Shown here: positions 29,350 to 37,921 of the stretch, in pieces
Layout of the letters: each line of letters begins with the position of its first letter
How positions within the stretch are numbered: position 1 is the stretch's first letter
Source of the DNA: Tranzscheliella williamsii
Lineage: Eukaryota; Basidiomycota; Ustilaginomycetes; Ustilaginales; Ustilaginaceae
Assembly (NCBI GenBank): GCA_023212725.1
Contig: JALBYF010000107.1
Span: forward strand, 1-38,214
Direction of reading: 5' to 3'
Length of the DNA stretch: 38,214 nt
Translations under genes and position numbers: made by a program
The notes under the pieces: model-generated
Told to the model about the DNA's origin: nothing
Database searches by the model: none
Seen by the model: the letters and a program-made list of their open reading frames with translations, nothing else

Positions 29350-30626
29350 ATGCGCATCAGCATCGTGGTGGCTGTAGCGATGGTCTGGCTGCTGACGGGC
29401 GCGCTGCCGCTGGCGAGGGCCCGCAACTTTACGCTTCGAGACGAGATTGTAGGCGAGGAGTTTATGTCAAAGTTCCGCTTCTGGGCATACAAGGATCCTA
29501 CGGGCGGGACGGTGGAATACGTGGACCGTTCTACGGCGTCTGCGAACGGGCTGGCGTATGTGAATGAGGCTGGACACTTTGTGATGCGGGCGGACAACAC
29601 GACGGTGGTGGCGGCGGAAGGGGGGCGGCAGAGTGTGCGGCTGCATAGTCGGGATCTGGTCGGGGATGGGGTGATCGTGGCCAAGGTGCGGCACATGCCG
29701 GCGGGGTGTGGGACGTGGCCTGCGCTGTGGACGTGCACGACATCGCGGTGGCCGGTGGGGGGCGAGGTGGACATGGTGGAGGGGGCCAACGACCTGGGCC
29801 CGCGCAACCTGGCATCGCTGCACACCACGGCCGGCTGCCACATCCCCGGCGGTGCACGCAGCGACCAGAGCGGCACCAGCACCCAGACCGACTGCAGCTA
29901 CCAACCAGGTTGCTCTGCCTCCTTTGCCACCGACAACAGCTTCGGCCCCGCCTTCAACCAGAACGGCGGCGGCTACTACGCCGTCCGCCGCGAGACACAG
30001 CATGGCGACCCCGGCATCGGCGTCTACTTCTGGCCCATCACCATTAACCCCAACTCGCTCCCCGCGGCCGTCGCAGCCAACGCCGACGGCACCTCTGCCC
30101 CCCGCTTCGTCGTCACCAACGCCAACGCCACCGGATCCGACCGCACCGAGCTCGCCCGCTGGGGCGAGCCCGCCGCGTTTTTTCCCAACGTCGCCAACAC
30201 CACGGCGAGCGCCAACGCACCGGCCTCCGGCACCGACGCCGTATGCCAGATGGAAGACTACTTTGAGGAGCACGAGATCATCATCAATCTTACGTGAGTG
30301 CCGCCTGCTTTGGTGTTATGCGCTGCGGCTGAGCGCCAAACTGACACTCGGCTGGCTCTTTCCCCTGTCATAACACCAGCTTTTGCGGATACTGGGCCGG
30401 CGAAACATTCGCTTCGAGCGGATGCGCGGCACAGCACCAAAACGTCACCTGCGAAGACTACGTCCGCAACAACCCAGCCGCCTTCACCGACGCCCGCTGG
30501 GAGCTCGAGTACCTCCGCATCTACGACAACGCCGCCGCCGCCGCTTTCGCCCCAGCACATTCGTGGGCCCTGGCCATCAGCATCGCCCTCACCATCTTAC
30601 TTACGGTTTCCGGCACCGGACTGTAG
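29350..30626 (+). CDS. GPI-anchored GH16 family glucanase/transglycosidase, two exons
   Basis: A cell-surface glycoside hydrolase of family 16, expected to act on beta-1,3(1,4)-glucans of the wall. Exon 1 is 29350-30293 and exon 2 is 30380-30626, joined across an 86-bp intron (GTGAGT..CAG, branch CTGAC) in the codon for Thr of NLTFCGYWAG, a conserved segment that confirms the splice. The product has 396 residues. A signal peptide (MRISIVVAVAMVWLLTGALP) starts at 29350; an ATG at 29290 would add 20 residues. The catalytic motif ExDxxE is EVDMVE at 139-144: Glu139 nucleophile, Asp141 and Glu144 acid/base. GCGTWPALWT precedes it, as in the family. Exon 2 adds a Cys-rich part, RWELEYLRIYD, and a hydrophobic tail (ALAISIALTILLTVSGTGL) typical of a GPI signal. 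Base use flips from G-rich to C-rich near 29800. Confidence 0.93.
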
Positions 30627-31967
30627 CATAGACACTTTTTGGATAGACCATAGATGGCTACACTCGCCGCGTCGCTCTCATTGTCTTTCCTCTTGCCTAG
30701 CCTCCAAGGATGGGCAAGAGCGGGGCAAGTGGCGGAAGAGCGGAAGCGTACTGAGCGGTTCGAGTAGGCTTGTTAGGGCGGTAGACAGTGGCAGAGCCGC
30801 CTCGGCGCGTCTTTCGTACGGATGATGGCACTGCGACTTTTTTACTCTTCTCTCAAAGGCCACTTTGCGCCTGCCTTTCGCTTCGACCCTTGGCAGAGTC
30901 AGTTGAAGATATACTACTAGCAATATCGTACAGTTCTGGTCTTCTGTCACACTATGTCTCTGCGATCGCTAAATTCCGGCTGGCGGTGTGGTGCAGCAGT
31001 GCGTGTATATATACAGGTGTCGGAGGTCTCTCGCTGTGTGGTCCAAGATGAAGTCACGGTTGACGGTGGTCTGTCTGGCGATGTCGGTAGTGGGCGTGGT
31101 GTCGAGCGTTATATCGGCCGACAAAGCCGCACGAACAGTTGTCGTGTCTGGTTGCCTATACAGACACTGCTTGACCGACTTGTCGTTCATATCGACATCC
31201 AGTACGTGGCGCTGGAAGGTGTCGTTTGATGCACCATGACAGGCGCGCAGCAGGGGTCTGGCTCGGATAGAGAACATCGAGGTGCCAGGGTGGACGCTGA
31301 GGTGGGAGGGTAGCACTGTACCGGCAAGGCGTCTAGCGGCTACAGTATGACGAAGCGATAGCTGACATCATGGAAAGCTCCTGCCGAGGAAGAATGTTTT
31401 TCAGTGCCGGCCAGCGACGTTTTTCACGCCTTGTCCAATCACCTGCCTTTTCTCTCTCTCGAGCCGCTCTACATGGCGGCCGTCTCTTATCATGATCAGC
31501 AAGTCCATCCAGTTGTCGCCGCTCTAGCCGAGCTCGTTGTGCCGGCAGCGTGTTTTCCAAACCGTCGTCCATGCTGTCAAAATTCGGTCGTCCGGTTGCA
31601 GCCATCCTCCGGCGTCGGCAAACGCTTCCCTCTGCCAGTCGCCTGCATCATCCAGCCGCAAAGCCAGCCGTCACAGCCAAACATCCTCCATGTAGCTAAC
31701 CATCTCACCCTTTTACCCCGACGTAGTCGTCCAGATCCCCCGTGGTCAACCCAGTGCGATACCTCCCCTCGTAGTGACAGTCCGCCATCTTCGCACGTAT
31801 CGTATTTCCGCCATTGTTCTTCCCGCTTTCACTACGTAGCACATCTGCGACAGGCTCGACGTCCGCTCCTAGGATCCAGGATTCGTCCAAATTTCCCTCT
31901 TAAAAATTCATCCAAGCACCACGTCCCAGGAAGGGCTGCATGGCTGGCACCAGTTCTTATCACTGCG
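30627..31967. other. Long intergenic region and leader of the DHA1 transporter gene
   Basis: About 1.34 kb between two plus-strand genes. The transporter frame is open for 188 codons upstream of its chosen start (from 31404), but this part is Pro/Ser/His-rich and is read as a CT-rich leader. A tatatata run lies near 31007. Small frames around 30954-31239 show no family character. Confidence 0.5.
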
Positions 31968-33824
31968 ATGCCACTCTTCTCGAATAGTAACGCCAACCGC
32001 GCGGAAGGTGGCGATCACCGCCGCGACATAGCTTCGGTCGCCCCACCCTCACCACGCTATTCAATGTCGCGACAACCGTCCCCGCAGGAAGCAGCCTCCC
32101 AGTCCGTGGATACCGTTACCCCTTATTCATTTTCTGAGGGCACCACCCGCGTCAACTCGCTCGACATCACGCACGCCTTTGACGCATCGCTCAAAAAGTG
32201 GCATCATGACCTCGAGCAAGGCGACTCTACTGCCCTCGCCGAGGACGAGCACTACGCTCATCTTGGCGAAAAGATCCCCGTACATCCGCATGAACGTCGC
32301 CATCATCTTAGCAGCGCCGGCGACGTCAGCAGCCACCATGACGACGGAACACGCGTTCCTTCCCCCGCTTCTACCCCTTCGTCGCCCTCTTCTCCCGAGC
32401 AGAAAGAGCTGGCGCAGGAAGAAAGGCCGCCAGAGCTCATGCTCGAAGACCACGAGAGTCCTTCTCACTGGCCAGACCGTCGCAAATGGGCGCTGACGGC
32501 TCTTGTTTCCTTTCTCTATTTCAACGCCACCATTACCTCGTCTGTGGCAACCGGTGCTACCGCCCAGTATATTTACCAATTCGGCATCTCCCATGAAACC
32601 GCTGCGCTCGTCCTCACTGTCTACATGATCGGCTTCTGTCTTGGGCCGCCGATCTGGGCCCCCGTCTCGGAACTCGCCGGCCGCATGACCGTCAACGTGA
32701 TCACTATCCCTGGCTACCTCTTTTTCAACATTGGTTGTGCCCTCTCGCCCAACATCCAGACGCTACTCGTCTGCCGATTCTTTGTCGGCCTCTTTGCAGC
32801 TGCCCCGCAAAGCAACTCGGGAGGAACCATTAGCGACATTTGGAATCCGGCTCAGCGCCTCTGGCCCATGTTTACCTACTCGCTTGCCGCTTTCATGGGG
32901 CCTACTGTTGGTCCCATGGTCGGCGGATTCATCGCCGGTAGCCACCCGGAATCGGAGCGCTGGCGCTGGATCTACTGGCTCTTGTGCTGCATCTCGGCGG
33001 TTTCCATGGCCCTGCTCATCGCCATCCAGCGCGAGACCTACCCACCCGTGCTGCTTCGACGCAAAGCTGCCAGGTTGAGGTCCGAGACAGGCAATGCACA
33101 GATCAAGGCACCTGCCGAGCTCGACTCGATCTCTTGGGGCGAAATCTTCCACGTCCAGGTGCTCCGTCCTTTTCACATGCTCTTCACCGAAGTACCGCTC
33201 ATGTACGCCACGCTTTGGACGTCGTACTGCTATGCGGTTATCTTTATCTTCTTCGAGGCCTATCCGGTTGTCTTTACCGGCATTTATGGCTTTAATGCGG
33301 GCGAGGTCGGCCTCGCCTTTCTTGCCATCGGCCTCGGCAACCTGCTTTCCGCACCGGTCGTCGGCTGGTTCAACAGGCGTTCTATGGCCGTGCGTCGACA
33401 GAACGGCGGAAAGCCGGTGCCCGAGTCGCGTCTGCCGCAGGTCTCGCTCTCGGCACCGCTCTTCGTCGTCGCCTTCTTCTGGTTTGGCTGGACAGCGCGC
33501 GCCTCGATTCACTGGATCTGTCCGATCCTCGCCGGCATCCCGCTGGGTCTGTCGCTCATCTTTGCCTTCAACGCGCTCGCCATCTACGTCGCCGAGTGCT
33601 ACCACATCTACACCGCCTCCGCCCTCGGCGCCATGGCCTTCTCCCGCTGCCTGTTTGCCATCTTTGTCCCCCTCTTCAGCCGCCAGATGTTCAGCAACCT
33701 CGGCCCCGGCTGGGCCTCGTCCATCCTCGGCTTCATCTCGCTTGCCGCCGTCCCCATCCCCTTCCTCTTCCTCCGCTACGGCAAGGCCATCCGCCTCCGC
33801 AGCAAGATGTGCATCAACCTCTAG
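31968..33824 (+). CDS. MFS transporter, DHA1 drug/polyamine-proton antiporter type
   Basis: A 618-residue major facilitator of the fungal TPO1/FLU1-like DHA1 group, which exports polyamines, drugs or other small molecules at the plasma membrane. The ATG at 31968 opens a Ser/His-rich cytoplasmic tail of about 175 residues. The 12-segment core begins at WPDRRKWALTALVSFLYF. Family motifs: GFCLGPPIWAPVSELAGRMTV (motif A region), CRFFVGLFAAAPQSNSGGTISDIW, MGPTVGPMVGGFI, the loop WRWIYWLLC and QRETYPPVLLRRKA in the central loop. The second half has FEAYPVVFTGIYGFNAGEVGL and GWTARASIHWICPILAGIPLG. It ends with LRYGKAIRLRSKM after TM12. Intronless and convergent with the succinyl-CoA-ligase alpha-like gene (122 bp apart). 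Substrate not determinable from sequence. Confidence 0.92.
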   Translation: MPLFSNSNANRAEGGDHRRDIASVAPPSPRYSMSRQPSPQEAASQSVDTVTPYSFSEGTTRVNSLDITHAFDASLKKWHHDLEQGDSTALAEDEHYAHLGEKIPVHPHERRHHLSSAGDVSSHHDDGTRVPSPASTPSSPSSPEQKELAQEERPPELMLEDHESPSHWPDRRKWALTALVSFLYFNATITSSVATGATAQYIYQFGISHETAALVLTVYMIGFCLGPPIWAPVSELAGRMTVNVITIPGYLFFNIGCALSPNIQTLLVCRFFVGLFAAAPQSNSGGTISDIWNPAQRLWPMFTYSLAAFMGPTVGPMVGGFIAGSHPESERWRWIYWLLCCISAVSMALLIAIQRETYPPVLLRRKAARLRSETGNAQIKAPAELDSISWGEIFHVQVLRPFHMLFTEVPLMYATLWTSYCYAVIFIFFEAYPVVFTGIYGFNAGEVGLAFLAIGLGNLLSAPVVGWFNRRSMAVRRQNGGKPVPESRLPQVSLSAPLFVVAFFWFGWTARASIHWICPILAGIPLGLSLIFAFNALAIYVAECYHIYTASALGAMAFSRCLFAIFVPLFSRQMFSNLGPGWASSILGFISLAAVPIPFLFLRYGKAIRLRSKMCINL

Positions 33825-33946
33825 ACTTTTCGTTCCGCCTCCCGCATCCGCCATCTGTACTTTATGCATCTCTGGTCTTAGCGCTGCAACACGACGTGAA
33901 GATCCTCCGTTTCACAAAGGAGGTGGGGGGAGGGCAGAAAGTGGCG

Positions 33947-34981
33947 TCAGGGTTTGTTGTAAGCGGCGAGTTCCTGCTCGACCAGGTGGCCGACGTCGGC
34001 GATGGCGTCGGCGATGCGGATACCGGCCTTGCGCCAAAGATTGCGCTTCTGGGCGGCCGAGCCGGTGGCATCACGCCAGATGGCGCCTGCATGGCCGAAT
34101 ACCTGGCCGGGCGGGGTGTTGAGGCCTGCGATGAAGCCGACGACGGGTTTGGTAAAGCCGTGCGTGGTGCGGTAGGGGGAGGCGGGGTCGGCGAGCAATT
34201 CGTAGACTTCCTCTTCCATGGAGCCGCCGATTTCGCCGGCGAGGACGATGGCGGAGGTGTGGGGGTCGTCGAGGAGGAACTGGAGCGCCTCTACGGTGCG
34301 TGTGCCTGGGTAAAAGTCGCCGCCGATGCCGAGGATGTAGCTGTGGCCGTGGGATTTGGTGGCGTAGGCGGCCTCGTACGAGAGGGTGCCGGAGCGGGAG
34401 ATGATGCCGACCGAGCCGGGGGTGCAGGTGACCATGGGGGTGATGCCCATGCGGCAGCCGGCGGGGTTGCAGAAGCCGGGCGAGTTGGCGCCGAGCAGGC
34501 GGCTGCGGCACTGCGAATGGAGCGCCGCCATGACCCGCATCTGGTCGCGCGCGGGCATCCCCTCGGCGACCGCCACGATCAGCGGCACCTCGGCCTCGAT
34601 CGCCTCCAAAATCGCCGCCGCCGCCCTAGCCGGCGGCACGAACACCGCCGCACAGTCCGGTCGCACCGCCGCCACCGCCGCCCTCACATCGTCAAACACG
34701 GGCACCCCCCAATGCTCCTCCCCGCCCTTCCCCGGCGACACTCCCCCCACCACCTGCGTCCCCATCCCCATCGAAATCGGCGTGTGCACACTCGACGCAC
34801 GCCCCGTAAACCCCTGCACGATCACCCTCGACTGCGGCCCCGCAGCCAGATTCCCAATCGTCGCCGCATACGACCCGCCCGCCCGGCTAGACGAACTGAA
34901 CGCCCGCCATAGCGGCCCCCGTTTCCTTGACGATAGGCCGAGCCGCGTTCCGTCCCTTCTCGCCAGTCTGGCGGCTATCAT
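33947..34981 (-). CDS. Succinyl-CoA ligase alpha-subunit-like protein, mitochondrial
   Basis: A 344-residue homologue of the alpha subunit of succinyl-CoA synthetase, which interconverts an acyl-CoA and acid plus nucleotide triphosphate. Start at the ATG 34979-34981; residues 1-35 (MIAARLARRDGTRLGLSSRK) form a mitochondrial-type presequence. The CoA-binding Rossmann part has VIVQGFTGRASSVH and GGVSPGKGG. ISRSGTLSYEA (194-204), GEIGG (249-253) and the phospho-histidine loop GHAGAI with His297 are intact. Two points are unusual: the normally conserved GPNCPG is GANSPG (164-169), and the C-terminus (QKRNLWRKAGIRIADAIADV) differs from the usual ALEKAGV-type ending. It lies head to head with a beta-subunit-like gene, 613 bp apart. 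It is either a divergent LSC1 or a paralogue using another acid; orthology cannot be settled here. Intronless. Confidence 0.9.
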   Translation of the reverse strand: MIAARLARRDGTRLGLSSRKRGPLWRAFSSSSRAGGSYAATIGNLAAGPQSRVIVQGFTGRASSVHTPISMGMGTQVVGGVSPGKGGEEHWGVPVFDDVRAAVAAVRPDCAAVFVPPARAAAAILEAIEAEVPLIVAVAEGMPARDQMRVMAALHSQCRSRLLGANSPGFCNPAGCRMGITPMVTCTPGSVGIISRSGTLSYEAAYATKSHGHSYILGIGGDFYPGTRTVEALQFLLDDPHTSAIVLAGEIGGSMEEEVYELLADPASPYRTTHGFTKPVVGFIAGLNTPPGQVFGHAGAIWRDATGSAAQKRNLWRKAGIRIADAIADVGHLVEQELAAYNKP

Positions 34982-35594
34982 CGTGTGTCCTGGGTGTCTT
35001 GAGGAGGCAGGCCGTCCACGGCTGGCCTTACCTATCTCTGTTCGTCGGATGGAGAGAAGAACAGAGGCGTCGAAGCAGACAATTTGACGGCTTGGCCTTG
35101 CGATGCAGCGGTGTGGGGACGGCTTGCAAGTCTCGCTCAGCCGTCTTAAGCTAGCCGTGATCGCAGCTGGAGCGCACAAGGAGCCACAAGCTGGCAGAGG
35201 TGGGCCGGCCAAGCGAGGAGCAACGCATTCACGCTGCTTGGCACTCACTGCCCCGCCAGCCGCGCACTACTTCCGCACTCTCCCCCGCAAACCGGCCATA
35301 ACACCGCAACCCCACGCTCTTAACCCCGCATCCCCTGTCCAACGCCGCTCCCTGACGCTTTGCTTTGGACCTGCGGCAGGGGAAGCGCCCCGCTGGCGCC
35401 CTTCGCTGCAATGTTCGTAACACCGTAACACGCCGACTTGGACGGGCAGTGAGGGTTGTTACCCGCCACCATCTTGCCAAAGGCCGCACTGTTGCGCTTC
35501 TGGCCGTTTTGCTTGTTCTGTCTGGCGCCTTCCCCTGTTAGCTTCTGTCCGCCAGCATCATTGGGATACACGCGCGGCAGGCACGGCAACCACC
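34982..35594. other. Shared divergent promoter of the succinyl-CoA-ligase-like pair
   Basis: 613 bp between two divergent start codons. GC-rich, with the direct repeat cgtaacac(c) near 35416-35430 and ccataacacc near 35298. The small frames (35103-35420 +) show no match to the missing N-terminal part of the beta subunit. Confidence 0.55.
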
Positions 35595-36992
35595 ATGTTC
35601 TCGACTAGGTTTCTATCCGCACGGACAGCCACGCTGGGGCGGAGTAGCGCTCTGATCGGCTATGGTGCGGCGGCAAGCGCTGCGGCTCGCAAGGGCAGAC
35701 ATGGGCGGGACTTTACCATGCAGGCGGAGGACGTCGGCGAATTTCTGCGCCAAGCGGGGGCGAACCTGGGGGCGCAGGTCGTCATCGACACGGGCGCACC
35801 AGCGAGGGCGGGCGGCGCGGATGGCGCGAGCGACGGGGTGGCGGTGCTGATGTCAGCGGACCGGGATGCACAGCCTACGTGGCCGCGGGGCATGCGCGCC
35901 GTGGGGACGGGGTGCTACTTTGGCCCGAGCATCGTCAGTGCGCCGCTGGCGGCGGTCGGTGGGCTGGACGATGGTGCGGCGCGGTACTTTGGGCAGGGCG
36001 GACTGGGGCTGTTGAAGCTGCGGCGCGAGTCGCGCGAGTCGGTGGTGCAGATACCGCTGCAGGAGGGCGGGGCGCTCGCCGAGGCCGACGCCACCGCTCT
36101 CGTCCACCCGCTCGGCCACGACGCCGCCTCTATTCTCCAGGCGCTCTGGCTCGTCTTTGCACACCACGACGCGCTCTGGTTCACCTTCACCCTCGCGCGC
36201 TCCCCTACCGGCCTCACCCTCGCCGCCCCGCACTTCGAATTCGACGACTTTGCCATCCCCCGACAACCCCTCCTCCAGCCCTACTTTGCCCATCGCCCCC
36301 GCCACCCCGCCACCGCCCGCGCCCAAGACGGCGGCCTCTTCTACGTAAAGCTCTCCCACCTCCCCAGCCCCCCCACCACCCACTCCACCAACGCCCCCAC
36401 CCCTCCCGCCAACATCGGCTGCTTCGGCTACGGCGCAGGCAACGCTATGGCCACCATGGACGGCCTCAACACCGCCGGCGGCCGCCCCGCCAACTTCCTC
36501 GACGGCGGAGGCGGCGCCAACCGCGCCAACGCCAAGCTCGCGATCCAGACGCTCAACAGCGACCCCGACGTTAAGGCCATCTTTGTCAACACCTTTGGCG
36601 GGATCACCAGAACCGAGTACGTGCGCCCCCGAACAAGAGCCTTCTGCGGCAGCGCCCCGTGCGCGCGCAACCGTGAAAATGCGCTGACATTGTCCCTGTA
36701 CCGCCCAGTGTCGTCGCCCAGGGCATCGTCGACGCCGTCGAGCAAGACAGTATCACCAAACCCATCGTGGTCAGGATGAAAGGCACAGGCGCTGAGGAGG
36801 CCGCCAAACTGGTATGCTTCGCACCTCTCCCCTTGTTCGTGCCAATTGTGCCCGCCGTGTGCTCATCCGCCTTGCTTTCCCACGCCCCTCGACGGACAGC
36901 TGCAGGCCTCGGGACGGCCATTCGCCTTCCACGACGACTTCAACGAAGCGGCGGCACGCGTGGTCCAAGCAGCTCGACAGGGACACCTGTAG
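35595..36992 (+). CDS. Succinyl-CoA ligase beta-subunit-like protein with degenerate ATP-grasp domain, three exons
   Basis: Three exons, 35595-36616, 36709-36811 and 36900-36992, with introns of 92 bp (GTACGT..CAG, branch CTGAC) and 88 bp (GTATGC..CAG), give 405 residues. The C-terminal ligase domain is clear: NIGCFGYGAGNAMATMDG (273-290), GGRPANFLDGGGG, DVKAIFVNTFGGITRTD (across intron 1), VVAQGIV and IVVRMKGTGAEEAAKLL (across intron 2). The N-terminal half is poorly conserved. After a mitochondrial presequence (MFSTRFLSARTATLGRSS), the family's HEYQ start, the GGRGKG-type nucleotide loop and the ENPL Mg-binding motif are not visible; the last is replaced near 194-206. EFDDFAIPRQ (215-224) still aligns with the family's FDDNA.FRQ. 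It may be a non-catalytic partner or a ligase with altered nucleotide use. Head to head with the alpha-like gene. Confidence 0.85.
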
Positions 36993-37115
36993 CCGCGCAG
37001 CATAATCAGCGTCGCTCCTGTCACCTCTCATCTCATCTGAGCAACGGTTTGATCTTTTCGCGGCTAGGCACATCACACGATGAGTGCTGTGCGGCGCAGG
37101 CCGTAAGGAGTGTAG

Positions 37116-37921
37116 TTAGTCATCCTTCACAGCGGGGCCGAGGGCGATCAGGTTGAAGTTGACTTCCTCGGGGTTGAGCGACATCTGTGCAGATTTGACA
37201 GCCGAAGCCGGGTCAGCTGGGTTGCAGTGCGAGCTGCGTAGTCCATACTTACGTATTTCTGTTGGACGAAGCGGACGGCATGGGTGAGCAGATCTTGCTG
37301 TGTGGGCACCTGGGTTCTGATGAGGGGGCCCTTTCTGCGGCCGTCGAGCTCGACCAAGTTGCCGCTTGGGTCTCTGATGAAGCAGACAAAGTGGAGGTCC
37401 ACTTCGTCGAGGTTTTGGGGGGCGGCGCTTTGGCCCGATCCTGCCGTCTGCGCATGGACGGACTCGAGTTCCTTGGACCGGGCCAGGAGGTCGGCGCGGT
37501 CGCTCGGTGCGAGCGGGCGCGCCTTCTGCAGCAGGCTCTCTAGCGCGCTCGATGGCTGTACCGCCTTCACCGCCCTCGTGTTGGACAGCGCGTGCAGCAA
37601 GCCGATGGTGCCGCACGCATTGCCAATCGTCTGCTTGAACCACAGCGTCTCGCCGGCCGCCTCGGCCGTCTCTGCTTCAGAGAGATGAGCATCTTCAGCC
37701 AGTCGCATCGCCTCCACCGCCTTCGAAATCGGGAACAGAAACAGCACAGCTTCCACCGGCTGCGGCACCATCTGCAGCAGCTCCTCGTCCACGCCAAAGA
37801 TGTCGTGGAAAGCGTACTTGCTCGTATCCAGACCCATCGCCGCAGACCACTGTGTGAACAGCTCGGGATTGGACTCCAGCGGAACCCACTTCAGCGACGA
37901 TGAGCTGTCCTCTTGTGACAT
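37116..37921 (-). CDS. YUH1: Ubiquitin carboxyl-terminal hydrolase (UCH, peptidase C12), two exons
   Basis: A cysteine protease that releases ubiquitin (or Nedd8/Rub1) from small adducts and precursors, orthologous in type to yeast Yuh1 and human UCHL1/UCHL3. Exon 1 is 37253-37921 and exon 2 37116-37184, with a 68-bp intron (GTAAGT..CAG, branch CTGAC). The joined protein has 245 residues, close to the family's usual 230. The active site is complete: Gln97 and Cys103 in QTIGNACGTIGLLHAL, His177 in DLHFVCF and Asp193 in VELDGRRKGPL. WVPLESNPE at the N-terminus and NPEEVNFNLIAL at the C-terminus are family hallmarks; the latter comes from exon 2 and confirms the splice. Residues 150-175 form the active-site crossover loop. 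Convergent with the beta-like ligase gene (123 bp). Confidence 0.97.
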
